DNA of 64,000 nt. Origin: Polytrichum commune. Taxonomy: Eukaryota; Streptophyta; Polytrichopsida; Polytrichales; Polytrichaceae. Made by a program: the position numbers and the translations under genes. Location of the stretch: positions 3,104,501 to 3,168,500 of the forward strand of contig OX485808.1 in the NCBI GenBank assembly GCA_950295325.1, given 5' to 3'. Positions 13,711-26,272 of this stretch are shown in pieces (positions within the stretch are counted from its first letter, which is position 1; each line of letters begins with the position of its first letter). The notes beneath the pieces were generated by a model that saw nothing but the letters and a program-made list of their open reading frames with translations, searched no databases and had not been told where the DNA came from.

Positions 13711-14439
13711 CTCTAGCAAGCATGATGCCATGGTCACAATAGACGCCAACATGTTTGCCCTTCATTGACGTGAGTGGACCCAAGGTAAAAGTGGGGATGA
13801 ATGAGAAAAGTACAAACAACACCTCTTGCATGCATGGATGTCCTTCTATCCTATAAATTATGGGGTATTGGTCATGAACTCCCACGGCCTCTTGACTTGG
13901 ACGGCCATAGTGTGAAGCCTCCAAAGGCCAAGCCCAGAGTCTAAACCCATACCTAAGGAAAAAGGGAGCATTCCACTTTATTCCCTGCCCAAAACAATCC
14001 CTCCAATCTAACGGACAAGATCTTGTCAGTTTTTGATTTTTTTAATGAAAAAAACCTACGGCCTCTCAACCATTGTTTGGATTTCCATTCTTGTCCGACC
14101 CAAACGTCCTTTGAGAGTCTGTTGCCTTGGTCAAAAAGTCCTGCCATGTAGATGAACGACAACCTTTGGACTTTGGCCTCTAGTGCGAAGGATCGAGAGA
14201 CTGAATTCTTGATTTCTTGCAATCTGATTGGTGGAAATCAACAGCCTCTCGTCCTTTGGTCATAGTGTGAAGCGGCCCTTAAAAAAATAAAAAAATCTTC
14301 TAATGCGATACACTCAACGCTTAAAGATGGCACTTATAGTTTTGCGCCATCATCTATGGTATGACATTTTCACATCCATACTAAATATTTCATCCAAGTG
14401 GCAAGACATCCAATGTCCGGAGATGATTTTCGGGTATAA

Positions 14440-14772
14440 TTGATCAAAATCCTAGTGCTTCCCAAGTCCGGCCGGTTACATGGTGTGATCTTTTGGTACT
14501 TCTTTATTGTTTGGGGTATATTCTCTAAATTCCTTTAGAATGATGGGTCACTTCCCCAGAGTCTTGAACTTCAACCGGTGAAGTTTCCAACTCAACCCAG
14601 TGTTTGGGGAGAATTTATGGGCATAATTGGTTGATCTCCTCAAGCGTTTCCAAGTCCAACCGGTCACACGTTTGACATCTTTCGATTTGTCTTTATTAAT
14701 TTCGGGTATATTTTGCAAAATTCCTCTAGAATGATGGGTAATTTTCCTGAAGTCTTGAACTCCAACCGGTTA
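14440..14772 (-). repeat. Family A dispersed repeat, two reverse copies
   Basis: Two successive reverse copies: 14440-14590 (GATCAAAATCCTAGTGCTTCC, GGCCGGTTACATGG, GAATGATGGGTCA, TTCAACCGGTGAAG) and 14620-14772 (GTTTCCAAGTCCAACCGGTC, CTTTATTAATTTCGGGTATA, GAACTCCAACCGGTTAA). The second is interrupted by the MITE at 14773. Confidence 0.8.
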
Positions 14773-15347
14773 ACGGCTGTTTACACCGTGGACCATGAAG
14801 TCGTCCCAAGGCCCTATAAAATCTACGATTGGTTGTTGAACTCGTCCCCGGACCACTTCGGTTTACACCAAGGAAGAAATGCCAGAGTGACCATGGCATT
14901 CGAGATCCTCAAAAGACATACATTCAAGGCCTACATTATCCACCGACATGGTCCAACGGACTTTACGGTGGGAGAGGCAAAAGAGGTGCTCTAGTAGAAA
15001 AGGCAAGGGCCCATGACAAATAAATGCTGTTATAATAAAGTCTCAATGAATTCTTCTATGAGAAAAAGAAGACGAAGACAAGAGAATGGTCAAACCTGAT
15101 TTTTTTCCCCTTCAAAACCGCCCTTTTTGGACATATATTAAAAAAAAAAAATCAACACATTCACTCTTGGGTGCATGCTCATTATTCCTCTTGGTCCACA
15201 TTCAATTTACACCTAGCGATCGAGGGGCCGAAAGACTTTTGTAAATTATTTTCTTTCTTTCTAGAAACGAACTCTGAAAGTTGGGACCATGGAAAAAAGG
15301 ACATCTTCCATGATCCGACTTCACGGTCCATGGTGTGAAACCGGCTC
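14773..15347. mobile_element. Harbinger-like MITE, about 575 bp, copy 1
   Basis: Aligns throughout with 20620-21192: GTTTACACCGTGGACCATGA at the left, GTGGGAGAGGCAAAAGAGG in the middle, CACGGTCCATGGTGTGAAAC at the right end, so the ends are inverted repeats. The target duplication is no longer clear. It sits within a reverse family A copy: ACCGGTT ends at its left side, and on its right CCTCACCTCAAGC...GTTCATCT...CAACTAGC resumes that order in diverged form. Confidence 0.75.
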
Positions 15348-15822
15348 TTCTTACTTCCTCACCTCAAGCTCTCCGGCCGGTTGGTTGGTTCGTTCATTCA
15401 TCTATCCATGGGCAACTAGCGGCCGGTGCTCCCCGTGCATTAAAGGCACGCCTACGTTTCCAATTCCCCCTCGATCTGCTCGAGATGCACGGGCATGGGC
15501 ATGGGCATATGATTTGGTGGCCAGCCGTGCTTTGAAGTTGCAGGGGGCGAGCGAGTGATGAAGGAAAGGAAAGGAAAGCAAAGGAAAGGCTGCAAAACCC
15601 CAATTATTTCGTAAACGAACTCATCAGCCCTGCATGCCTCCGTCATCACTGTCACTCGGACGCAAATGACCTTTTCGCCATAAATTTAATGGCAAAGCCG
15701 ACGACGGACTGCAGGTAAGGTATCTGGTGCAACCTCGGACGCAGTTCCGTGAAAACACCCTTTTTATCACTCACTTACGGAAGATCTATGATAGGGGAGA
15801 ACCGGCAGTTGGTTGCAGATGA

Positions 15823-16590
15823 ACCAGTTGAGTTTGAGAAATGACCGGTTGACGTTCAAGACTGGAGGAAAAGTACCGATCGTTTTAGAGGAATCTATAG
15901 AAGAATATACCCCAATTTAATGAAGGAAAACCAGAGGATGTCAACATGTAACCGGTTGAGTTTGAGAAATTACCGGTTGACGTTCAAGACTGGAGGAAAA
16001 GTACCGATCGTTTTAGAGGAATTCATAGAAGAATATACCCCAATTTAATGAAGGAAAACCGGAGGATGTCAACATGTAACCGGTTGAGTTTGAGAAATGA
16101 CCGGTTGACGTTCAAGACTGCAGGAAAAGTACCGATCGTTTTAGAGGAATCTATAGAAGAATATACCCAATTTAATGAAGGAAAACCGGAGGATGTCAAC
16201 ATGTAACCGGTTGAGTTTGAGAAATGACCGGTTGGCGTTCAAGACTGCAGGAAAAGTACTGATTGTTTTAGAGGAATTCATAGAAGAATATACCCCAATT
16301 TAATGAAGGAAAACCGGAGGATGTCAACATGTAACTAGTTGAGTTTGAGAAATTACCGGTTGACGTTCAAGACTGGAGGAAAAGTACCGATCGTTTTAGA
16401 GGAATTCATAGAAGAATATACCCCAATTTAATGAAGGAAAACCGGAGGATGTCAACATGTAACCGGTTGAGTTTGAGAAATGACCGGTTGACGTTAAGAC
16501 TGCAGGAAAAGTACTGATCGTTTTAGAGGAATCTATAGAAGAATATACCCCAATTTAATGAAGGAAAACCAGAGGATGTCAACATGTAAC
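15823..16590 (+). repeat. Six-unit tandem array of family A, unit 127-128 bp
   Basis: Units start at about 15823, 15951, 16079, 16206, 16334 and 16462. Each has ACCGGTTGAGTTTGAGAAAT, ACCGGTTGACGTTCAAGACT, AGTACCGATCGTTTTAGAGG, ATATACCCCAATTTAATGAA and GATGTCAACATGTA. Units differ by only a few bases (for example ACTAGTT for ACCGGTT in unit 5), so the amplification is recent. The unit is the 5' part of the dispersed family A repeat; the array ends with the family A 3' part (ACACTAGGATCTCAACCG) at 16608-16650. Confidence 0.95.
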
Positions 16591-16759
16591 CGGTTGGTCT
16601 TGCAAACACTAGGATCTCAACCGATTAGTGTGCCCAATATCCTCCCCGATCACTGCGTAAGATCGATGTTCGGGGCGTGTTATAGTAGCTAGAGCACCAA
16701 ACTTTTTAATTAACCTCGATCTTTGCAGTTGGTCTCAGATACTTTGACAACAAATGTCG

Positions 16760-17240
16760 CCATGTGGATTGATGAACTGTTGAGAATTGACCGCTAGTTG
16801 AAGATCAACTGGTCGAGTTTTGAGAACTAACTGGTTGAAGCTCAAGAGCAGTGCCCGGGGAGGTTTCGGGGCATAATCGGTCAATTTCCTACTGTTTCCA
16901 AGTCCACCCGGTTACATGTTGTGATCTTTCGGATTTTCTTCGTTAAATCGATGCATGTTCTATAGATTTCTGTAATGTACTTGGTAATTTTCTTGAACTC
17001 TTGGAAATTACTCCAACCGGTGATTTCTCAAACTCGACTGGTTCATCTGTAACTAGCTTCCCGTTCCTTGCTCAAGACTAATCAGGAAATCTAATTCACG
17101 CATCGTTTTGGTCGAATCTGTGGAATAACATACCTCGATTCAATCAAGAATAACCAAAAGTTCATAACATGTAGCCGATTGGCCTTGGAAACACTTGGAT
17201 CTTGATTGATTCGGCCCAAAAATCTATGTCCCCAGACATT
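16760..17240. repeat. Family A copies in head-to-head and reverse order
   Basis: A short forward piece (16763-16850, with AACTGGTCGAG and AACTGGTTGAAGCTCAAGA) is followed by a nearly complete reverse copy (16868-17060, CATAATCGGTCAATTTCCTA to GACTGGTTCATCTGTAACTAG) and a forward 3' part (17095-17240). Together these make an inverted pair around about 16860. Confidence 0.75.
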
Positions 17241-17574
17241 GTTGTGATGTGGATCTCAGCTTTTGATAAGAAGAAGGTCGAAGTCTACAAAAGTAATAGT
17301 GCGCTGTTTGAGGTGTTTAATGTCGCTTGAGTAATACTGTCACTTACCTTATTAAAGGGTCAACAAGGTTGGCTATTAGTGTAACCACACGACACGTGTC
17401 ATTTGCAAGCTTGATAACCATCTCGGGCTCTTGGCTTCCTCTTTGTCTTGTTGTTTTATGGAAGTTGTCATTGATGTGGGCACATATACCTTCTTGTTTA
17501 TAAAAATGCACCTCAATGTGCTAACGTTACATGTGATATATATGAATAAATTTGAACCATAGAAAGTCACTCAT

Positions 17575-17690
17575 GTTGACAAGTAGTGTCATGTTGACGA
17601 TTAGCGGACGTGACACTTCTAGACTTCTAGTTTAGGTCCATTGCAAGCAATTTATGCGACACCTAATATCATAAATGGTGTAGTGGTGGT
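17575..17690 (+). repeat. Dispersed repeat E, copy 1
   Basis: Shares GTGTCATGTTGACGATTAGC, GACGTGACACTT, TAGGTCCATTGCAAGCAATT and TATGCGACACCTAATATCAT with 21620-21730. Confidence 0.6.
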
Positions 17691-17799
17691 AGAGTAGTAC
17701 ATTGTTGGCAAATGATCTAAACTAGATGCCTAGAGGTCCACTAGAAAGAAGTGTCACATATCCTCACTGTCAACTTGACACTATTTGCCAACATGTGTA

Positions 17800-20100
17800 C
17801 AAGTATTTACAATATGATATTTTATGTAGCACACTGAAGTGCTTGACGAAACAATTTTACGTTTTAGTATACAAGATGAAGATTTTATTGAGCATACTAA
17901 TGCCGAGTGCCATGTATTTACATTCATTATCAAAGTCTTGTTATTATCAAGTGAAAATTTCAATTTGGTTAAATACCCTTTTAACTATGTTTGAAGTAAA
18001 TCTAAACTTGTGCACAAATTATGGACTAACTTGAATTATATATATGTCCTTCTATCGGCGGCCCCTAAGATAGGAATGATAGAAGCTTTCCTAGATGTGG
18101 ATTGCATCTCTTGTTGTAGCACGTTTTGGTTGCATGCACATTGCATTTCTTTGTGATAAAAATACACATTTAGAGGCATTATCTATGGACGATATTGCTT
18201 CTCAACGTATGTATTAATGGGATGTAAAGGCCCAAGCCAGATTTCCCTATGGAATTTACCTTATGTAATGCACCCCACATATTTTGGAGTGAAGTACGTT
18301 TCTGGGCAGGACATTACGTTTCTCAACCAAACAAAGCCGTTGAAATCCGTTCTTGGGCACTTACATTCAGTTATCGCATTCGGGGGAGTGCATTATGGGG
18401 AATGGGCACCTATGCTCAACTACTGTCTTGCAGGGTGTCCTCTTTCCCCATAATGTACTCCCCCAAATGCATTTGCTATTACTTTCATCACATTCCGTTA
18501 TTTTCTTCGTCCAAATGATTTGTTTTGCAATGTGCATGTCTTGATTGTGCAAAAGATACTCTCATATGCATTATTTATTTTGGACAAGTTTTTTTCTTTT
18601 TCTTTTTCTTTCCATATTTACTCAAATCCTAATTTCGTATGATAAAGATCTGATTTCGAATGCATGACCTAGTTGCCGTTGGATGCAATTAAATACTTAG
18701 TATATTGATCGTAACATACGACTATATCTTTGTCGTCTCCTTGACATAAAACAATAAGATTTATATAGTTTGAAAACCATGAATACACAATTTGGGTCAT
18801 AAGAGTTGATAGGGACTCATAGAATCTGTGTATAAAGGGTCGTCGTACTTCGAGCCCCTTAGACCTTGAAGAGTTAATGTTGGAAACGCATAATACCCAT
18901 ACTACTCAAAAGTGTGTGATGAGAAATTAGACGTGATGAGAAATTTGGAGATGGATCGGATTGCAAAAGTTAGATGTAGTACCATGTTATGGTTGAGTGA
19001 AGCCTCGAGTGGGAAAAGGTAACTTCGTCCATGGGATTCCAATCTAGAATTTAGCGTTCCGACTTAGCATTGGTTGATTGTCTGCATAATCTTCATTCCA
19101 AAATTTCATGACTCTTAGTTGCAACTTAAATTTACCAAAATCAAGTGTTCCACTCACCCAAATTGTATGGTCACCTAACATCCCATTTCATGTTTTGGCT
19201 CTACCATGTGAGACGAGATCTAGTGGTGGTCTCTGAAATGGGCCAAAATTGACAACCAATCGAACTCAACCACGCATGTGATGTGATTCGGCAGTGTTAA
19301 TGTTAGCAGTTGGTTTTTCAAGTGGAGTCCAATTACAAGTGACTGTTGATTTCAAACGGTCTCTGAAATGAGCCAAAATTCGACATAGGTCGGATCACCA
19401 AACAGAATCAGCCATGTATGCATGATCACAATAGGACAAAACAATCTTGCTTGCAACTTAACTGCTTGTTTTAGTTTTTTCCTCTCCTTTCAATGTACAT
19501 TTGGGTCAATAGTGTGTTCAAGCGCCAAACTGCGCGCTTACATCGAGGTCGTGACCTGAACTAGCTAGTGGTAAAGCTAGTGGGGACGTCAATAATGGAC
19601 ACATTATTCAAGTTCTTGGATTTTTGAGTCGGACTCTTCCGGTATGGCGAAAGTGCATAAAGTCCCAAAAGTATGAGAATGTAGTGGGGGAAAAGTATAA
19701 AGAAAGGCCACTAACCCTAAAAAACAATGCCTTTTTCAACTCTGCAATCGACATACGGAAATAGGTTTGATGGTGGTTCAACAGGTAGTGCTTGTCTCAC
19801 ACACACAGACACAGACACATAGACCCTGGGATTGACTTCCATAGCTCCTCATAAGTTAGTCGAAAGCCAGGCCCGTATCTGGCCCACATTAAGTTCACAA
19901 ATCCTCTCTCTCAAGTGTGGCATGGGCCACTATGCACCTCCTGCATGCGCTCACGAGCTTCTCGAACACACAATCGTCGCAACAATTGCACTGAGGAGAT
20001 CAATTCAGAGTTTGGCTCCATGCCTTTGGCGTGAGTTCATGTCGACTGCCGCCCACCACCATCTCCCGATTCTTACATGACATGCATCCATTGAACGTGG
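17800..20100. other. Intergenic, no gene seen
   Basis: Frames at 18217-18552 and 19832-20080 have no recognisable content. A short inverted pair GCATTCGGGGGAGTGCATTATG / CATAATGTACTCCCCCAAATGC lies around 18374-18471; a (TTTTTC)n stretch is at 18590-18612. Confidence 0.4.
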
Positions 20101-20114
20101 AAAACTGGGCGCGT

Positions 20115-20310
20115 GCTAGTTACAGATGAACCGGTTGAACGTTCATCAAGGCTTCGCGAGAGTTACCCATCATTTGAGAGGAATCTAGAGAATATACCCT
20201 GAAATTAATGAAGAAAAACGGAAAAATGTCGTCGACATGTAACCTGTTGGACTTGGAAACACTAGGATCTCGACTGGTGTTGCCCAAAAATCTCCATGGA
20301 CACTGGCACG
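20115..20310 (+). repeat. Family A dispersed repeat, forward near-complete copy
   Basis: Order: GTGCTAGTTACAGATGAACC, GGTTGAACGTTCA, GAGAGTTACCCATCATTTGA, GAATCTAGAGAATATACCC, TTAATGAAGAAAAAC, CATGTAACCTGTTGGACTTG, ACACTAGGATCTCGACTGG, CCCAAAAATCTCC. This copy shows the approximate full element, about 195 bp, without terminal inverted repeats. Confidence 0.8.
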
Positions 20311-20619
20311 CATCAAATTAAGCTTTATGTGTGGCCTAGATGGGGTTCAGGGACATTATGATCTCAATGAAAATCGCTTATAATCTCGAAGAGATACTGC
20401 AACAATCGAGCTTCTCAAGAGTTTCGATTCCTGTGTTTTACTTTAGCTTAACCCCATGCATCAGAGAGGAGTATTGGAAGCTGGATGGTTGGGCGGAGTC
20501 AAGTGGAATTTGTGCATTTTATATGAAACATCGGAAAAGTACTCTCCTGTGAGAGAAAGCGGAGATGATTCCGATGTTGCCACTGGCATGACTTATGGTG
20601 TGGGTTGATCTTCTAGTTA

Positions 20620-21192
20620 GGGGTTGTTTACACCATGGACCATGAAGTCGTCCCAAGGCCTTGTAAAATTTGTGATTGGTTGGTGAACTCGTCCCAGAAC
20701 CACTTTGTTTTACACCGAGGGAAAAATGTCAGAGTGACCATGGAGTTCGAGGTCCCCCAAAAGACATATTTTAAGGCCTACGTTATCCGCTGACATGGTC
20801 CAACAGGTTTTGTGGTGGGAGAGGCAAAAGAGGTGCTCTAGTAGATAAAGGCATGGGCTCATGGCAGAGAAATGATGTTATAATAAAATTTCAATGAAGT
20901 GTTTTGTGGGGAAGAGCAGACAAGAGAAGACAAGACAAGAGAATGGTGAAACTTGGACTTTTTTCAAAACTGCCCTTTTTGGGCATAATATTTAAAAAAA
21001 TCAGCACATTCACTTTTGGTGCATGGTCATTCCTCTTGGCCCACATTCGGTGTACACCTAGTGAGGGGCCCAAAGGCTTTGTAAATTGATTTTTTAAGAA
21101 ATCGGACCATAAATGTTGGACCATCAAGTTGGACCATGGAAAAAGGCCATCCTCCATGGTTCGATTTCATGGTCCATGGTGTAAACTGGCCC
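20620..21192. mobile_element. Harbinger-like MITE, 573 bp, copy 2
   Basis: Left end GGGGTTGTTTACACCATGGA, right end TCCATGGTGTAAACTGGCCC: inverted repeats of about 30 bp. Flanked by TTA on both sides (20617-20619 and 21193-21195). Same family as 14773-15347 and no long reading frame inside, so non-autonomous. Confidence 0.85.
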
Positions 21193-21619
21193 TTAGTCTA
21201 CACCGTTTTTGGTACTTAGTGTCACATGTGCAATAGTGTCACTTGTCCTAAATCAAGGTGTATGCTAGGTTACACTAATTATCAACATCTTCACCATGAA
21301 TGTCACCTCATGACACTCGGCGTTCAAGTGCGCTTACTAATATCTAAGTAGCATGAGTGTGTTTGATAAGTGTTATGAGGTGTATGTCTATGTTACAAAT
21401 TGGTCTATAGGTTGAGTAAAGTGTACACAAATGGCACTCGATATTAGTATCTTCCTCTTGCATACTAAAATGGAAACACATGAAACCCGCCATTAGTATG
21501 CTCAATAATATCACTTTCTTCTTGCATATTAAAATGTAAATCTATCATCTCAAGTATCCCAATCTGCTATGTGAAATGTCATAATGTAGATAAATTTTCA
21601 CTAAAAAAAAATGCTTATG

Positions 21620-21730
21620 TTGGCGATAGTATCACAACGGCAATCAACAGACGTGACACTTTGCAACCTCTAAGGCATCTAGGCTAGGACCTTTGCAAAT
21701 AATGTATGCGACACTAAATATCATAACCGG
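21620..21730 (+). repeat. Dispersed repeat E, copy 2
   Basis: Matches 17575-17690 (ACGTGACACTTT, CTAGGACCTTTGCAAATAAT, TATGCGACACTAAATATCAT). Confidence 0.6.
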
Positions 21731-22221
21731 TTTAATTCTATACGTAAGTTTGAAATGGACATCACGAGAATTAGAGGGGTCTTGCAAAATAATGCCTCCT
21801 TCCAAAGATGGACATCTTGAATGGGCGCATCAAACCAATCCACACATGTTTCTCCCTCAAGAGCAAGTCCCTGGGTTCCCACATGACTGGTTGAAATAGT
21901 ATTCTAGTCATTGAGGAGGTCACCCACCTGAACACTATTTTAAGCTTAGAGTGTCTCCACCAGTCTAGACATATTGGTAGGTAATGCAAACCCATAGTTT
22001 ATGGTAGCAAGGTCCGCCAATGGAGGGGCCCATGCTCCACCCCTCCTTTGGGAAAATGGTTCGGGGCCCGCCATTTCTCAAGAATTAGTCCCGCACAATT
22101 GCCTCATTTGGCGTGTGAGCTCCGGCACTCTCTTGCTATACTAATCACGGCGTAACTTAGCGGGTGGAAAAAATAAAAAAATTAGTCAAGACACCTGGGC
22201 TTGGTCATTAAGTATTGACTA

Positions 22222-23163
22222 CCGTAGGTTCATAGCTGGTCCGACACTAAATAATTCAAAAAAAAGAAGTCGATAATTTTGGAATATTATTGGCATTTTT
22301 TGCCGAATGTAAAATTAATTATTTTTCAAAATTGCCAAAAAGTAAGAAATTTTTACTTCTCACTAGAGTATTACATACAGTGGAAGCATATGTGAATTTT
22401 GAAAGAGAGAAGGTGCTCCTTTTGTAATCAAGCTCACTTACATTAGTCCACAAAGAATATGGGTTAAGAAGTAGCAAGACTCTAGGTGAGGCTTTTCAAA
22501 TGTGTTGTACACAAATTTTTGGAGTCCAATTCAGCATAGAAGATGAAGTTTTATAGAATTTTGTCCAACTAACAAAAGTTGAGAAATCAATCCTTCTTCC
22601 ACCTCCAACAAGTTTTGTGTCAAAATAAGTCTTTATGCAAAAGATATGGACAAAATATTGCAGCCGTGTAAAGATCAAAAAATTAAAATGCGTTCATAAC
22701 AGTTTTTCGGAGCTCATTTGTGCATAGAAGATCAACTTTTTTGGAATTTTGTTGGTCTAAGAAAAGTTTATAAATCAAGTAATCTTTCACCTCCAAGAAA
22801 TTTTATGTCATTTGAAGACTCTATGCAAAAGTTATGCGTGTTATAAAAATGAAGTCTAACTCGGTGCTTCACCTCAAAGTTTACATATCTCATATGCATT
22901 GTTGAACACAACTCCACTCTACTTGCATAAAGCACAGAGCATTCTCAACTCTTCACTCACATCTTACTTGTCATTCAATGCAAGAGAGATGTACAAGATA
23001 TAAGCTTAAATAAAAAATAAAAAATGAATTTAGCTGAATTTTTAAAAATTAAAAGAGAAAATTGCCGAAAATATGAATATATTGTATTTAGGTGCCGAAC
23101 CTACTTTTTGAACTTTATTTAATTATTCGGCTAACATGTGTCGAACCAGCTATGAACCTACGG
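22222..23163. mobile_element. Terminal-inverted-repeat element, 942 bp, TA-flanked
   Basis: The ends CCGTAGGTTCATAGCTGGTC and its complement ACCAGCTATGAACCTACGG form 26-bp inverted repeats with one mismatch, flanked by TA at 22220-22221 and 23164-23165, which suggests Tc1/mariner-type insertion. Inside, two direct copies of about 185 bp (around 22500-22680 and 22690-22860) share GCATAGAAGAT, CACCTCCAA and CTCTATGCAAAAGTTATG or variants. No transposase frame, so non-autonomous. Confidence 0.8.
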
Positions 23164-23199
23164 TATGGACACTAGAGTAGAGGCACATGTTCCCGTTTA

Positions 23200-25960
23200 G
23201 GACTCCATTGGGAATTCATAGCAGTGTTCAAGTTTGAAGTGTGCACATGATTTTCAAATAATCACACTTCACTCAAATTTTCAAACTTTTTTGCAACACT
23301 CCCCCCCCACCCCAAAAAAAAAAACTTGATATTGGTTGTTTTGTATCGAATATGAAAATAATATGATGTTTCACTATATTGAAGAAGTGCATGCAATAAG
23401 ATGATGCACTAAGATTATATAGATTCCCTACATAATGGATTTAATCATCATTCAACTCTAAAGGCAAAGCCCTTTGGTTTATGGTCAATTTCCAAGTGTC
23501 AAGGGTTCTAGCCCAATCCATATTTTCCATCGGAAGGACCGCATAATGACACTTGCATAAATGCATCCAATGTTTCAAGTTTCAATTAACTTCTGCGATC
23601 ATTCTTCACCCAACTATGTTTGGAAAATCCACATTCACATTTAGTTGTGCTTGCCAAGCCGAAGTTGCAGCCAATGCCGAGTCGAAGTTGCAGAGTTGAA
23701 ATTGTAGGAATTATTAGAATTTGGAAGTGTATGCCAGAGTGCCAAGATTGGAGTCTAGCTATGTTTCTATTTGTAAAATACACGCATTGTATTTTGTGAC
23801 ATGCATTTTTTGGAGAGGCCTTCACTATGATTGGTGGAAACTCTGTAGAGCACATTTTTGTGAATTGCCCCAAAAAAACAAACTTTTTGGTAATTTTATT
23901 CCTTAGGTTGAAGTTATTGTGGATTTTTGAATCCAAAAGTTGGTTTGAACATATTACCATTGTGTAGAATTTGTCGTAACTGTTCATTTTTGCTCACTTT
24001 AACAATCAAAACTACGACATGTTCAATGCCACTCTTGGTTCCGGCTTGATAAAAATTTAATCCAAGCCTGATCAAAATTTTGGTACCCTAGAGACTATTG
24101 ATGGGGTCGTGATCAAGAATAGGCACCTTTACTATACTTGGTCTATGATTTTGAATCTATATTTAGCATAATATATGAAAAAGAAGAAGTGAGAATGATG
24201 TCATATGCAAAAAAGGTAAATAAACATTCCTCATATATACATGGAATTCATGTGAGTCTAAGTTAGTTATACATACTAAAACCTCCTTATAATAAAATTT
24301 TCACACATGCTATAATTGGAATAATAAATATGATAAATGGAACAACTTTATAAAAATTTTCTCTTTAAACTTTGAGCTAAACATATTAAGAATCAACCTT
24401 AATCTTTAATGTTATTGAAATCCATATTGTGGTCTTAAACTTGAGGGTAGTACCCCACTAAGAGCTCGGTTGGAAGTCCCTTTATAGAATAACTTTTTTA
24501 TTCATTTTTATTTTCATAATAAATAAATATATAAATAAATATATAAATAAATAAATATATAGTTTTTTTTGGGGGGGGGGAAAGTGTGCAAGGTTACTTT
24601 ATTAGGATGTTTAGAGAAGTGAATTTGGCAAACCACACTAGGTACTTATGGTTCTTCATTGAGCTCATGACTAACCTTCAAACCGGTGAATGTTTTTTCC
24701 AACGGAATTGTAATATTAAGGAGAATTATTGACTTTCAATCCTCAAAAAAAACTTGATCACAAAAACATTTTGTTGGGAATATTTTTCTCTTTTCATGGA
24801 ATAAAAATATAATATAATATAATATAAAGAAGAGCCGAAAATACTTAGGTATTAAATTGTAAAGCATTAAGCTTCAATAATTCCTCAAAAAAGCGAGTTG
24901 TATCATATTTGTTTCAAATTTGGTATGTGTATCACCAAGATGAATATGTATGCAAGATTAAAAAAATGTAAGACAATATATAATCTTTGATGAACTGAAT
25001 GATAAGTTTTTAATTTTAGTAACAAATGTTATTTACATTCTATACATATGATCATTATTTTTTCATGAATTTTAATATATGTCGTAAGTAACCACATAAC
25101 TTTATAAGGTAACCACATCTACAAAAATTCATGCAAACTAACTCCATCTCCATTTCATGAAATTTTTATGAAGTACTTGCTTTGAAAATGCTTATACGAA
25201 GGTCACAAAATGGTGATGTTTTCATCTCCAAGTTGTTCATTCGAAAATAATTTTTTTGTCTCGATGGAGTTTTCTTTTGATAGTTATAATTTTTTTTGAA
25301 ATTACTTACAAAAAGTGTTCCACCTTTTTTGACATAACAATTTAGATTGTACTACGGATCGCATCACCATATTCTCCTCAAGTTCTATCTATCTCTCACT
25401 TGCCATAATTATCAAAGTATACCGATTATTTATATCCATTTATAAAAAGTAATCAATCCGTTTACAAGCAACCAATACTAAATACTAAACCATTTGCCTA
25501 TTGAGATTACCCGCCTCTAAACCTTGTGGAGCTCCAAATGCAGTGTTCATATCATTGAAACTTTGAGAGTTTGAAATTACCTCATCGGCAATTCATACTT
25601 GTACCAAGATAATTGTATATCAGTAAACGAAAATGAATAATCAATTAGAATGTATATGATATATACAAGTTTTAAAACAATGGAATTGATAAATATTATA
25701 TGAATTCAAATTTTTAAACCCTAAAAAAATCTTTCATTCAATCAATAAAAAAAATTCATATATTTGAATAGTAAATAAGTGATTATTCATGCATACTAAT
25801 AAAGTCAAAAGAGTAACAATGAATACTAATATTACATCACATGAAAAATCTCATTCAAGTAATAGATTTGTACCTTGCCCTTGACAAAAGAGTACCACTA
25901 AATCACAATGAGCCCTAGAAGTACTCCTATAAAGAAAGGACTTGAAGAACAAAGTGGCCT
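23200..25960. other. Very AT-rich intergenic stretch, no gene seen
   Basis: Contains an (AAAT/ATATAA) microsatellite at 24520-24562 directly followed by poly-T then ten G (24571-24580). A 133-codon minus frame at 23586-23987 has no recognisable content. Confidence 0.5.
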
Positions 25961-26272
25961 TTAATACCTTAGGGTGAACCCAAGGTGACCGGCCAACCCG
26001 GTCACCAGATCTTTTTAACCGGCACATGTCCTTCTTGTGACCGTTACGACCGCCCTTCCTTTGTCACCCGTCCTTGCACAATGTACAATGCGGGACACCC
26101 ATCCATGTGGGCTACCAGTCCTTGGGTGAGAGGGTGGAACCTTGCCCTGAGGCATGTGGACCCAGCAACTTCAGTAAGATTAAATTCTGAAGCAGAAGAC
26201 ATAAATTTATGCACAAGTGAGGAATAAGGAATGAAGCTAACTATAAGAACCTGCTTGAGCTTCTTCTATTGC

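Noticed and set aside
14230-14278. End of another Harbinger-like element (GTGTGAAGCGGCCC followed by TTA)
   Set aside because: No matching left end was found upstream, so element limits cannot be given.
15823-16590. CRISPR-like array
   Set aside because: Units of 128 bp are contiguous without unique spacers, and the context is a plant nuclear genome.
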